Below, one piece after another: positions 50,753 through 60,146 of a DNA stretch of 64,000 nucleotides (position 1 is its first letter; the number at the start of each line of letters is the position of its first letter). The notes below the pieces were generated by a model. The model was not told where the DNA came from, made no database searches, and was given only the letters and a program-made list of their open reading frames with translations. The stretch lies in contig NZ_JAKZGO010000010.1 in NCBI RefSeq assembly GCF_022549785.1, positions 62,001-126,000 on the forward strand. The letters run 5' to 3'. This DNA is from Belliella alkalica (GTDB lineage Bacteria; Bacteroidota; Bacteroidia; Cytophagales; Cyclobacteriaceae). A program made the position numbers and the translations under genes.

Positions 50753-51598
50753 TTATTTCACTTTCATTGTCCATACCGGTCTTTTGGCATGATTTACTAC
50801 ATCTTCGGCGATGCTTCCACTTAGCAGATGCAAGAAGCCTGTTCTGCCATGAGTTGCCATTGCAATCAAGTCTGCATTCGAATCTTCGGCAAATTCTATA
50901 ATTCCTTCTTCTTCTGAAGAACTGTTAAATACTTCCATTGAGTAGTTTTCGAGCTGATGTTCTTTTACAAACTCCTCCATAGTTTTTTTGGAACTGCGTG
51001 TGTTTTCGAACATACTTGGAGTATTTATTTTAACCAAAGCTAATTCAGCTTCCAACACGGATACTAGTTTTTTAAGTTTATTAACCACCTTGGCTGCACT
51101 TTCTCCAAAATCGCTCGCAAAAACTATTTTCTTGATCTCATTTATGTCTCTTTTGTCTTTGACAGTGATGACAGGACAAGAGGCATTTCTCACAATCTTT
51201 TCTGTATTGCTACCTATCAAAAGCTCCTCTAGCCCACTTGTTCCTTTGGAACCCATGACAATTAAGTTTGCATCAAAATCAGTCACTTCTTTTGTGATTC
51301 CTGCATAAGGGTTGCCAAATACCAGTTTTGTCGAAAATTTGTAATCAACATTTGAATGTAAGGCTTCGATTTCTGCTAGTTGGGTTTTTCGTTTTTCGAT
51401 CAGCTCGATTACATAAATCTGATCGATTTCATTGCCGGACTCTACCGTTCCCATCGTCCCGAGGGAAGTCATGGTGGGTGCTTCTAAGACATGCAGTAAC
51501 TTGAGGTGAGCTTTGGTTTTTGAAGCCAATCCTTGAGCAAATTCAAGGGCATTTTGTGCTTCTTTAGAAAAATCATAAGGTACGAGGATAGTTTTCAT
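50753..51598 (-). CDS. Universal stress protein with two UspA domains
   Basis: The 281-residue protein has two UspA domains in tandem (about 1-145 and 150-281). The first has ILVPYDFSKEAQNALEFA and the ATP-binding motif GSKGTSGLEELLIGSNTEKIV. The second has IVFASDFGESAAKVVN and ATHGRTGFLHLLSGSIAEDVV. Both keep the G-x2-G-x9-G-S pattern, so nucleotide binding is likely. Expression in stress or stationary phase is expected from the family; no specific operator is seen. Confidence 0.93.
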   Translation of the reverse strand: MKTILVPYDFSKEAQNALEFAQGLASKTKAHLKLLHVLEAPTMTSLGTMGTVESGNEIDQIYVIELIEKRKTQLAEIEALHSNVDYKFSTKLVFGNPYAGITKEVTDFDANLIVMGSKGTSGLEELLIGSNTEKIVRNASCPVITVKDKRDINEIKKIVFASDFGESAAKVVNKLKKLVSVLEAELALVKINTPSMFENTRSSKKTMEEFVKEHQLENYSMEVFNSSSEEEGIIEFAEDSNADLIAMATHGRTGFLHLLSGSIAEDVVNHAKRPVWTMKVK

Positions 51599-51665
51599 GG
51601 TGATTGTTTTGGTTTAGATTCAGGAAAATACAAAAAATAAGTAATCAAGTTAAAGGTTTGACCAA

Positions 51666-52580
51666 TTAATTAAAAATAAAGAAACCTATCCCAAATGCAA
51701 TTACCCAAAGTAATGTAGAAATCGCCATTTTTTTGAGATAAGGGTCTATCATTGCAGAATTTTCACCCTGACTTACTCCAACAGCTACTCGAATCATTAG
51801 GGGAGAAATCAAAATTGGGAAAAGAGACCAATAAGAATTTTGAATGATAGCGAATACGATGATTGTGATGTTGCCACCAAGAATAAGACTCCAGTTATAT
51901 TTTACGGCAGCTTTTTTCCCAATTCTGACGGGAATAGATTTCTTGCCTGCTTTGGTGTCGGATTCTATATCCCTGATATTATTGATATTCAAAACTGCTG
52001 TGCTGAACATTCCCAAAGAGACAGCTGGTAATAAATTGATCCAATCAAAACTCAATGTGTGGAGAAAATACGTTCCAGATACTCCAAGTAACCCAAAGAA
52101 TAGAAAAACAGAAATGTCTCCAAGTCCAGCGTATCCATAAGGTTTTTTGCCAGATGTGTAAGTCACTGCAGCTATAATAGCTAAGATTCCCAATCCTAAG
52201 AATAGAAAGAAAAGTCTCCAATCATTCAAGCTGATATAAAGTAAAATCAAACCGCTGACCAGAGAAAGAACTGCAAAAAGAATCATCGCTTTCTTCATTT
52301 CCGAAAGGCTAATTACTCCTGATTGCACCGCTCTGATAGGGCCTTTCCTGTCGATGCTATCTGCTCCATGTACACTGTCACCATAGTCATTTGCTAAATT
52401 GGACAGTATTTGAAGGAAAATGGTGGTGATAGCTGCTAGAATGAATATTTCCAACCGAAAGCTATTGTTTGAGGCAGCGAGAATGGAGCCCATCAAGATG
52501 CTCGACAAAGCCAAAGGTAAAGTTCTCAGTCTAATAGCATGAAGCCAAGCTTGTTTTTTACTCGCAAGAGTGATTTCCAC
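51666..52580 (-). CDS. menA: 1,4-dihydroxy-2-naphthoate polyprenyltransferase
   Basis: MenA attaches the prenyl chain to DHNA to give demethylmenaquinone at the inner membrane. The 304-residue protein has about nine membrane segments and the two aspartate-rich motifs of UbiA-type prenyltransferases: 'NLANDYGDSVHGADSIDRKGPIRAVQSG' and 'NINNIRDIESDTKAGKKSIPVRIGKK'. The Ala-Val-Gln-Ser-Gly segment is typical of MenA rather than UbiA. It is a single gene on the minus strand. Confidence 0.94.
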   Translation of the reverse strand: MEITLASKKQAWLHAIRLRTLPLALSSILMGSILAASNNSFRLEIFILAAITTIFLQILSNLANDYGDSVHGADSIDRKGPIRAVQSGVISLSEMKKAMILFAVLSLVSGLILLYISLNDWRLFFLFLGLGILAIIAAVTYTSGKKPYGYAGLGDISVFLFFGLLGVSGTYFLHTLSFDWINLLPAVSLGMFSTAVLNINNIRDIESDTKAGKKSIPVRIGKKAAVKYNWSLILGGNITIIVFAIIQNSYWSLFPILISPLMIRVAVGVSQGENSAMIDPYLKKMAISTLLWVIAFGIGFFIFN

Positions 52581-52610
52581 GTTGTGTTTTTTTTTGCTAA
52601 AATAATAAAA

Positions 52611-52638
52611 AGACCTGTTTTCCTAAGAAAACAGGTCT
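52611..52638 (-). terminator. Terminator of the argS operon
   Basis: AGACCTGTTTT and AAAACAGGTCT form a perfect 11-bp stem with a CCTAAG loop, and a T-rich exit (TTTTTATTATTTT) follows on the minus strand. It lies 24 bp beyond the glutathione-peroxidase-like gene. Confidence 0.9.
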
Positions 52639-52661
52639 AAAATTGATTAGAATCCTAAAAA

Positions 52662-53249
52662 TTAGGATTTTATAAGGTTGATAATTTCATCATCCATTGG
52701 GTTTACTGATGAGGCGAAGAACTTTTTCAATTCACCGTTTTCATCGATAAAGTATTTGCAGAAATTCCAACTTGGCTCTTTATCATTCCAACCATTTAGG
52801 TCTTTGTCGGATAGCCACCTATACAAAGGGTGTTTGTCAGCACCTTTGACAGATATTTTGTCAAACATCTGAAAAGTCACTCCATAATTTGTGCTGCAGA
52901 ACTGCTTGATATCTTCATTGGTTCCCGGCTCCTGTCCTCCAAAATTGTTTGCAGGAAATGCTAGGATGACCACCTTTTCTCCATATTCTTCATTCAATTT
53001 TTGAAGATCTTCATACTGTGGTGTATATCCACATTTGGAAGCGACATTGACCAATAGGAGTTTTTTACCTTTGAATTGGCTGAAATCGACTTCATTGCCA
53101 TCGATATCATTTAGCTTAAAATCGTAAATAGATTTTTCCATGATCATTTTGTCTAAGGTTAGTGGATCTGAATTTTGTGGTTCTTTTTTTTGTACACTTG
53201 AAGTACAAGCAAAAGCAATCAGTACGAGAATTGCCAATAAGTTTTTCAT
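52662..53249 (-). CDS. Glutathione-peroxidase-family lipoprotein
   Basis: The 195-residue protein has a lipoprotein-type start (lipobox AFAC, then TSS) and a peroxidase domain with the peroxidatic cysteine in NVASKCGYTPQY, the glutamine segment FPANNFGGQEPG, a probable resolving cysteine in IKQFCSTNYG, and 'SWNFCKYF' for the tryptophan/asparagine pair. A normal Cys codon, not selenocysteine, is used. Members of this type usually rely on thioredoxin. It would reduce hydroperoxides at the envelope. It lies 9 bp after argS. Confidence 0.9.
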   Translation of the reverse strand: MKNLLAILVLIAFACTSSVQKKEPQNSDPLTLDKMIMEKSIYDFKLNDIDGNEVDFSQFKGKKLLLVNVASKCGYTPQYEDLQKLNEEYGEKVVILAFPANNFGGQEPGTNEDIKQFCSTNYGVTFQMFDKISVKGADKHPLYRWLSDKDLNGWNDKEPSWNFCKYFIDENGELKKFFASSVNPMDDEIINLIKS

Positions 53250-53258
53250 AGTAGTTTT

Positions 53259-55049
53259 TTACATTCTATCTGGGACATTTATTCCTAACAACTTCATTCC
53301 GCCTTTGATTGTTTTGGCTGTCAAGGCTGATAAAGCAACTCTGAAAGCTTGGATCTTTTCGTCAGACTCGTTGAAAATGGATTGCTCTGCATAGAAGCGA
53401 TTGTATTCTTTTGCCAAATCGAATAAGTATTGGGCAAGTAGGGCAGGAGAGTAGTCTTCACCTGCTTGTTTGATTTTTTTCTCGAAATCATACAAGACGA
53501 TGATCAAATCTCTCTCAGCATCTTCCAATTTGTCAATTCCTTCAAAACCATCAGTTTTAAAATTCACACCGATTTGCTCAGCTTTTCTCAATATAGAAGC
53601 AATTCTTGCATGGGAATATTGAATGAAAGGCCCAGTATTCCCTTGGAACTCTATTGATTCTTGGGGATTGAAGAGCATTCTCTTTTTTGGATCTACCTTT
53701 AGCAAGAAGTATTTCAAAGCTCCCAATCCTAAAGTCTCATATAACTCAGCAGCTTCTTGCTGTGAAAAACCTTCGATCTTCCCAAGTTCCTTCGTATGAG
53801 TCTCAGCAGTTGTGACCATTTCATGCATCAAATCATCAGCATCTACTACAGTTCCTTCACGGGATTTCATTTTGCCTGTTGGAAGATCTACCATGCCATA
53901 GGAAAGATGATAAAGTCCTTCACCATATGGGCGACCAAGTTTTCTCATGATTTTGAATAAGACATCGAAATGATAATCTTGCTCATTTCCCACCACATAA
54001 ATGGATTTGTCGAAACCGAAGTCATTGAACTTTAAATCGCAAGTCCCCATATCTTGGGTGATATAAACGGAAGTGCCGTCTCCTCTCAGTACCAATTTTT
54101 CATCCAAACCTTCCTCACTCAAATCTACCCAAGTGGAACCATTGTCTTTTTTGAAGAATACACCCTTGGTAAGGCCTTCTTCTACAATGTCTTTCCCTAA
54201 AAGGTATGTGTCAGATTCATAGTAGTATTTGTCGAAATTGACACCCATTTTTTGGTAAGTTGCTTCAAAACCTTCATACACCCAGCCATTCATCAATTTC
54301 CATAGATCAACAGTCTCAGCATCATTGGCTTCCCACTTACGGAGCATTTCCTGGGCTTCAAGCATCAGTGGAGCATTCTTTTTTGCTTCATCTTCTGACT
54401 GGCCCTGGGCAGCTAGTTCACTGATTTGTTTTTTGTATTCTTTATCAAAAATAACATAGTACTTACCCGCCAAATGATCTCCTTTCAATCCCGAAGATTG
54501 TGGAGTTTCATTATTCCCGAAATGCTGGTAAGCGACCATAGATTTGCATATATGTATGCCTCGGTCATTGACAAGGTTGGCTTTTGTTACTTCGTAGCCG
54601 TTTGCTTTGAGGATTTCAGAAATTGAATAACCCAAAAAATTATTTCGAAGATGGCCTAGATGAAGAGGCTTATTGGTGTTGGGAGAAGAGTATTCTACCA
54701 TTACTTTCTTTCCATTTGCAGGAAGTTGACCAAAGTTTGGATTGGAATAAAGGTCACTGAATATTTGGATCCATGAAGCTTGTGCAACTGAAATATTCAA
54801 AAAACCTTTCACAACATTGTAAGCTGTCACTAAATCACTGTTTGCAACCAAAAAATCCCCGAGCTTATTTCCACTTGCTTCAGGAGCCATTTTGGTAACC
54901 TTGAGATAAGGAAACATCACAAATGTATATGTCCCTTCAAATTCTTTTCTAGTCGGTTGCAAACCTAACTCTTCCAAAGAAACCTCATGACCAAAAACCT
55001 CCCTAAATCCTTTTTGGATAACGGGAATAATTTGTTCTTCTAAATTCAT
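53259..55049 (-). CDS. argS: Arginyl-tRNA synthetase
   Basis: ArgS charges tRNA(Arg) in the cytosol. The 596-residue class-I synthetase has an N-terminal tRNA-elbow domain (about 1-115), the HIGH-type motif in SSPNTNKPLHLGHLRNN, 'LVNDRGIHICKSM', the segment GKMKSREGTVVDADDL in place of KMSKS (as is usual for many ArgS), and the DALR anticodon domain at the C-terminus ending 'MKLLGINVPDRM'. The peroxidase gene follows within 9 bp. Confidence 0.96.
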   Translation of the reverse strand: MNLEEQIIPVIQKGFREVFGHEVSLEELGLQPTRKEFEGTYTFVMFPYLKVTKMAPEASGNKLGDFLVANSDLVTAYNVVKGFLNISVAQASWIQIFSDLYSNPNFGQLPANGKKVMVEYSSPNTNKPLHLGHLRNNFLGYSISEILKANGYEVTKANLVNDRGIHICKSMVAYQHFGNNETPQSSGLKGDHLAGKYYVIFDKEYKKQISELAAQGQSEDEAKKNAPLMLEAQEMLRKWEANDAETVDLWKLMNGWVYEGFEATYQKMGVNFDKYYYESDTYLLGKDIVEEGLTKGVFFKKDNGSTWVDLSEEGLDEKLVLRGDGTSVYITQDMGTCDLKFNDFGFDKSIYVVGNEQDYHFDVLFKIMRKLGRPYGEGLYHLSYGMVDLPTGKMKSREGTVVDADDLMHEMVTTAETHTKELGKIEGFSQQEAAELYETLGLGALKYFLLKVDPKKRMLFNPQESIEFQGNTGPFIQYSHARIASILRKAEQIGVNFKTDGFEGIDKLEDAERDLIIVLYDFEKKIKQAGEDYSPALLAQYLFDLAKEYNRFYAEQSIFNESDEKIQAFRVALSALTAKTIKGGMKLLGINVPDRM

Positions 55050-55256
55050 CTTATTTATATTGTTGACTTGGATTGTTTTTTTCTAAGTCTGCAAAGATAG
55101 GGAAAGGTTTTTTCTTTCCGCAGTCCATTCCCCACCTTAATGTATAAATGATACTAAGGTGATGAAAAGGCTTCTAGGGTGTTTTTTGCTGCAAAGGTTT
55201 TGATTTGGGATTTTCATTAATCTTTGCGTAGCCTTGCGGTGAAGGAAAGTTAGTTT

Positions 55257-56207
55257 TTAGTAATTTTCTACTAATGATCTCGTTGTGGCTTCTAATACTT
55301 CAAAAGCATTTTCGGCCATAAGATTTTCGGTGTCAAGGGTTGGGTTTACCTCTACAATTTCCCAGCAGCAGACTCTTTTGTCTTTGATGAGTTCAGTATT
55401 GAGCTCAATAGCTTCTTCTACTGTCAATCCATTCGCAACAGGAGTGCCTGTACCTACAGAGATAGAACTGTCCATGCTGTCCACATCAAAGGAAATATAG
55501 ACTTGATCACAATCTTTCAGTGTCTCAAGGGCTAATTTTGCGATTTCCACCACCCCTTTTTCTCTTACTTCCTCGGTAGTGAAATTTTTGATTCCATTTT
55601 TTTTGATGATGTGGTTTTCTGGTTCTTCTGTATCTCGTACCGAAATGAATACAATATCTTTTGGGTTAATTTTAGGCATTTCGCCTCCAATATTTTTAAT
55701 TTTCTCCCAATACTGAATGGTTTCTTCACCAGGTTCATTCACTTGGCAGTCCATATTGTCAGTTTTGATACACATGGCCAAAGGCATACCATGCATATTG
55801 CCCGAGGGAGTAGTATAAGGTGTGTGTAAATCAGCGTGCGCGTCAATCCAAATTACCCCAAGTCTTTTATTAGGATCGGCGGATTTGATACCCATGATGG
55901 TTCCTGCTGCAGTAGAATGATCACCGGCAAGTACTATGGGGAATTTCTTTTCTAGTCTGAGGGATTCTATCGTACTATAGACATTTTTCAATACTTGATA
56001 TACTCCATCTATGTACTTTGCATGTGGATGTTTGTTGCCTTTCCATAAGAAGTTGTTGGCATCAGGAACATTAATAGGGTCAAATTTTGTGAAAAAATCA
56101 GAGGCTTTATCCAAACTGGCAATCTTTAGGGCATCAATTCCCAAACTGGCTCCTCGCGTTCCTGCAGCGATTTCAGAACGGACTTCTACTAGTTTAATTT
56201 TTCTCAT
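55257..56207 (-). CDS. Arginase-family ureohydrolase
   Basis: The 316-residue protein has the manganese-site motifs of the arginase/agmatinase family: LAGDHSTAAG, IWIDAHADLHTP and SFDVDSMDSSISVGTGTPVANGLTVEEA. The GTGTPVANGLT segment and the single-domain length suit arginase rather than agmatinase or formiminoglutamase. It would give urea and ornithine from arginine in the cytosol. It is 207 bp from argS on the same strand, with no clear terminator between, so a regulatory link is possible but not shown. Confidence 0.88.
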   Translation of the reverse strand: MRKIKLVEVRSEIAAGTRGASLGIDALKIASLDKASDFFTKFDPINVPDANNFLWKGNKHPHAKYIDGVYQVLKNVYSTIESLRLEKKFPIVLAGDHSTAAGTIMGIKSADPNKRLGVIWIDAHADLHTPYTTPSGNMHGMPLAMCIKTDNMDCQVNEPGEETIQYWEKIKNIGGEMPKINPKDIVFISVRDTEEPENHIIKKNGIKNFTTEEVREKGVVEIAKLALETLKDCDQVYISFDVDSMDSSISVGTGTPVANGLTVEEAIELNTELIKDKRVCCWEIVEVNPTLDTENLMAENAFEVLEATTRSLVENY

Positions 56208-56471
56208 AAATGGTCTTGATATAATCGGGTTTATCTTCTGTAAGCTTCAAATATTTGGGCAAAAGTAGTCAAAATTGACCGAAAAACCATTTTGATAATT
56301 TTTTGGACACTTGTGAAAGAATAAAAATGGGGTTTTATTGTCTTTCATTCAAAATAACAAATATTTTGATTAGGTAGGGGAATAATTTTTAAAAAAAATA
56401 AGGGCCGCCTTTTCTATAAACTTATCAATCATTTATCGAAAAATTTTGGCAGCCCTCTTATGGGGTAATTG

Positions 56472-59400
56472 TTAATTGAAAATGTATCTCAAACCTAGTT
56501 GCATCTGCCAAACATCTCCGATGTTAGCAGTTCTGGTAAAGCTGTCAGATACAAGGTTTCCATTCGATGGGTTCATTTGATAAGTTGGGATGTTTGTAGT
56601 TGGATCAATTCCAACTATCCCAATAGGAGATTCGTTGGTGATGATTTGACCAACTCCCCATTTGTTGTTGATCATATTCGTGAAGTTGAAAACATCGGCT
56701 CTAAGCTGAAGAGTATTTCTTTTTCCTCCAATATTTAGAAAGAATTCTTGCATAAAAGAAAGATCAAGTCTTCCCACAACTGGGAATTGAACCCCATTTC
56801 TCAAAGCATACATTCCTCTTCTTGTACTTAGATGTGCATCTTGCTCAATAAATTGGTTGAAAGCAGCTCTTTGGTCTGCTGCACTAAATGTGGTCCCGTT
56901 TACTGTCAATGGTTCAAACAGCATTTCATCTAATTGCGCCGTTGTTGGCACAAAGAGCAAATCATTTCCTACGATCTGATCACCATTTATATCTGTGTTG
57001 TAAACATAAGATTCAACGCCTTGATTCCGAAGTTCATAGAATAATGAAACAGAAGTAGCAAAGTTTTTCGCATATTCTTTTCTATACCCAACAGAACTTA
57101 TCAATCGATGTCTTTGGTCATCTAAAGAGAATCCTAATTCAGGATAATTCCCGCCTCTCACAGATGCAATGTTTTCATAAGACAGAAAATGTTGTGTATT
57201 TCCATCTACCATGTTTTTTGCAACAGCATAGTTGTATGCTGCCATAGCGTGAAGGCCACTGCTGAAGTTTTTCTGTAATTGAAATGTCAAACTATAAGAA
57301 TAACCTTGGCTTGTATTATCCAAAACCACAGCATTTGTGATATTTTGATTTAGCCTATTTGCTTCATCGCTGAATCCATAAAGTGGTCTATCATCAGGCC
57401 CAGCAAGGTTTCTAGTCGATGGTCGCAAATTGGAGTCATAAAATAGTAGATCACTTACTTGTTGTGTATAGATGGCTTCGAAAGTAGCAACCAAACCTCC
57501 AAACAAATCCTTATCGATTCCAATATTTGACCTCCAAACCTGAGGATTCCTGAATCCTGGATCTATATAAGCCAGATCATAGGAGTCAGGAGCGCCCCCA
57601 TTGGAAGGGATGTAAGCATTTACATCCGGATTAAAAGGAAAGTTGGTGGTATTATCCTCTCTAATTTGTCCTTGCAGCACTCCATTGGTATTTACCATAT
57701 TGGAAATGTTGATGTAGATAGGTCTTCCGGAAAACAAGCCTGTTCCACCTCTTATCTGGAAGTTTCTGTCTCCAAGAACATCCCAATTGAACCCAAGTCT
57801 TGGACTCCACATATACTGTGGTTCAGGGAGTCTGTCTGTCCTGATTGTGATAGGTTCCCCGTTTGGTTTTTGGAAATTCAAACTTTCAGCTGCAATATTT
57901 CTCTCTGCAGTTTGTCCATAAAATGGAACATCAAGTCTAAGTCCAGCAGTCACTTTCAGATTATTTGTAACATTGATCTCGTCTTGGATATATGCACTAG
58001 CTATGTATGCCTGGGTATTGGCAGTAGGTATTCCTCCTCCAGGAAGTGCAGAATATTGACGTTGGAACCTTCTAAGTTCTACTTCTTCACCCGCTGCATC
58101 CCTGTAAAAATCGTCTAGGGAATTGTAAACATAATGTCCGAAAAATGTCGGGGTAAATGTGTATCTGAAATCAAAATACTCAAAATTCAATCCAGCTGTA
58201 ACTGTGTGGTTACCAAGATATGCTGTAAAGTTGTTTTGGATTTGCCAAGTATCAGAGTCCAAACCTCTGTTTGGTGATAGAAGGTCAGTACCGAAAGAAA
58301 TGTAATTTCTTCCTCCTTCAAGAATATCTACCATTGGAAAGTCTCCGCCTCCCCACGATCGGGAGTTTCTATTTGCAGTTAACCCAAATCGAAGTTCATT
58401 TGAAAATTTATTCCCAAAATTTGACTGAAGCTCTACTATTCCTGAATAGATGTCATCATTGAGCAAGTAGTTTGAGTTTGCGTAATTAAGTGAGAACAAG
58501 TTTTGGTTTCTACCTCCAAAGCCTAATGATGTTCGAGCTACAGGTCTTTCCATGGAGGAAATCAATGTGTTGAATCTTGCGCTTAGCTTGTGATTTTCAT
58601 TGATATTGTAATCCAATTTGATCAAAAATTTGTCTGATCTGGTAGGTAAATTGTAATCTTCATATTCACCAGGGTCATACCCGAAGTTATCATTCAAGAA
58701 TCCCCTTAATTCATCCATGTCGGATTTTTGAACTCTGGTGACGTTTGCGCCAGTTCTGCCTGGAGCAGCCGCTACAAAAGGGGAGTTTGGATCACTTCTT
58801 CTTTCAGATTCGGCACTAATGAAGAAAAATAACTTGTTTTTGATAATTGGGCCACCTAGTCTAAATCCATATTGCTGTACGCTGAAGTCATCAGTGACTA
58901 CATCAGAACCTCTTGCATTGGTGCCGACCATTCTTTGGTTTCTGTTGTTGACAAAAGCCGAACCTCTCATTTCATTGTCTCCAGACCTTGTGATCGCATT
59001 GATGGCAGCACCGGTAAACCCACCTTGTGTGACATCATAAGGAGCAATGTTGACTTGGATTTCTTCTATTGCTTCCAAAGAAATAGGTGTAGATCCTGTA
59101 GGCGCTCCAGGAATAGACCCTGATAGTCCAAACGCATTGTTGAAAACACTCCCATCCAAAGAGAAATTGATAGCCTTTGGATCCTGTCCGGCAAAAGATT
59201 CTCCAGAAGACTGTGGTGTCAATCTTGTAAAATCCTGAACACTTCTACTCAATGTAGGCATTGTAGTTATAGCTTCTCTGTTGATGGTAGTGGAAGCACC
59301 TGTTTTTTCATCATTCAAAAGTGGGTCCTTGAACGCAGCGATTTCTACAGCATCCATTTCTATTCCTTCATCGTCCATCGTTACGTTGAGGACATATCTC

Positions 59401-59711
59401 TGACCTAATCTTAGTGTGATGTTATCGTAAACTATGGGTTCAAATCCAATGAAAGAAACAGTCACCTCATAAGGCCCACCTGTTCGCATTCCTGGGATCG
59501 TAAACCTACCATTGGGTTGAGTGACCATTGTATAATTTGTCCCTGATGGTTTGTGAACTGCTTGGATAGTAGCGCCAGGGAGTGGTTCTTTTTCGGCATC
59601 TAAAATTAGACCTGTCATACCCGAACTGGTGGTTCCTTGGGCGTATAGGCTTTTTGACCCCAAGAATAACAATAGGGTCATTGTTAAAATTAGTATAGTA
59701 TATTTTTTCAT
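56472..59711 (-). CDS. Oar-like TonB-dependent receptor
   Basis: The 1079-residue protein has a signal peptide (...SKSLYAQ), a carboxypeptidase-regulatory-like domain (about 28-110: 'MTGLILDAEKEPLPGATIQAV', 'YEVTVSFIGFEP') and a plug with 'PTLSRSVQDFTRLTPQSSGE', 'FNNAFGLSGS', 'EAIEEIQVNIAPYDVTQGGFTGAAINAITRSGDNE'. A large barrel ends 'MQLGLRYIFN'. The plug wording is that of the Oar family, which includes exporters or receptors for secreted proteins in Bacteroidota and myxobacteria. No SusD partner is nearby. It is divergent from the next TonB receptor. Confidence 0.92.
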   Translation of the reverse strand: MKKYTILILTMTLLLFLGSKSLYAQGTTSSGMTGLILDAEKEPLPGATIQAVHKPSGTNYTMVTQPNGRFTIPGMRTGGPYEVTVSFIGFEPIVYDNITLRLGQRYVLNVTMDDEGIEMDAVEIAAFKDPLLNDEKTGASTTINREAITTMPTLSRSVQDFTRLTPQSSGESFAGQDPKAINFSLDGSVFNNAFGLSGSIPGAPTGSTPISLEAIEEIQVNIAPYDVTQGGFTGAAINAITRSGDNEMRGSAFVNNRNQRMVGTNARGSDVVTDDFSVQQYGFRLGGPIIKNKLFFFISAESERRSDPNSPFVAAAPGRTGANVTRVQKSDMDELRGFLNDNFGYDPGEYEDYNLPTRSDKFLIKLDYNINENHKLSARFNTLISSMERPVARTSLGFGGRNQNLFSLNYANSNYLLNDDIYSGIVELQSNFGNKFSNELRFGLTANRNSRSWGGGDFPMVDILEGGRNYISFGTDLLSPNRGLDSDTWQIQNNFTAYLGNHTVTAGLNFEYFDFRYTFTPTFFGHYVYNSLDDFYRDAAGEEVELRRFQRQYSALPGGGIPTANTQAYIASAYIQDEINVTNNLKVTAGLRLDVPFYGQTAERNIAAESLNFQKPNGEPITIRTDRLPEPQYMWSPRLGFNWDVLGDRNFQIRGGTGLFSGRPIYINISNMVNTNGVLQGQIREDNTTNFPFNPDVNAYIPSNGGAPDSYDLAYIDPGFRNPQVWRSNIGIDKDLFGGLVATFEAIYTQQVSDLLFYDSNLRPSTRNLAGPDDRPLYGFSDEANRLNQNITNAVVLDNTSQGYSYSLTFQLQKNFSSGLHAMAAYNYAVAKNMVDGNTQHFLSYENIASVRGGNYPELGFSLDDQRHRLISSVGYRKEYAKNFATSVSLFYELRNQGVESYVYNTDINGDQIVGNDLLFVPTTAQLDEMLFEPLTVNGTTFSAADQRAAFNQFIEQDAHLSTRRGMYALRNGVQFPVVGRLDLSFMQEFFLNIGGKRNTLQLRADVFNFTNMINNKWGVGQIITNESPIGIVGIDPTTNIPTYQMNPSNGNLVSDSFTRTANIGDVWQMQLGLRYIFN

Positions 59712-60146
59712 CGGTAGGTGGATTTGTTGATTTGGAAATTTTTAGACTAGAATTATTCCAAATGAAAAAACCGCCAAAAACACTCATTTTCTTAGATTTT
59801 ACCACTAGTTCATTGTGGACTTATTCAACAGCATGTAGAAAAGCGCTACAATTTGTTGACAAGTCAAAATCCATTGTTTTTCAGATTTGAAGGTTTTGAA
59901 GAGCTTTGATTGACTTCGAATTACATTTTTATAAAAATTAAAGAGGTAGATCCATTGATGTAAGTAGTAAATTTAAATTTTAATTCCTACAAAAAAGATA
60001 GGGATTATAGGTTTATTTGATTTTATTTTTACATTTGTAATTACAATTAATCATCATCCTTTTGATGTGATTTTTAATCATATAAAATAAGTATGAATAA
60101 TCTGAATAATATAAAATAATAATTAAATCAAAAAAAAGGCATTTTT
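59712..60146. other. Divergent regulatory region between two TonB receptors
   Basis: The 435-bp gap contains no credible gene. TACATTTG at 60030-60037 is a -7-like element facing the plus-strand receptor, with a 5' leader of about 100 nt. The minus side is also AT-rich, but I see no strong hairpin or binding repeat there. Confidence 0.45.

Noticed and set aside
52662-53249. Selenocysteine in the glutathione-peroxidase-like protein
   Set aside because: The active-site codon is a normal cysteine codon and the frame has no in-frame TGA.
59506-59805. 99-codon frame opposite the start of the Oar-like receptor
   Set aside because: It overlaps the signal peptide and regulatory domain of a clear TonB receptor in another frame and has no recognisable features.
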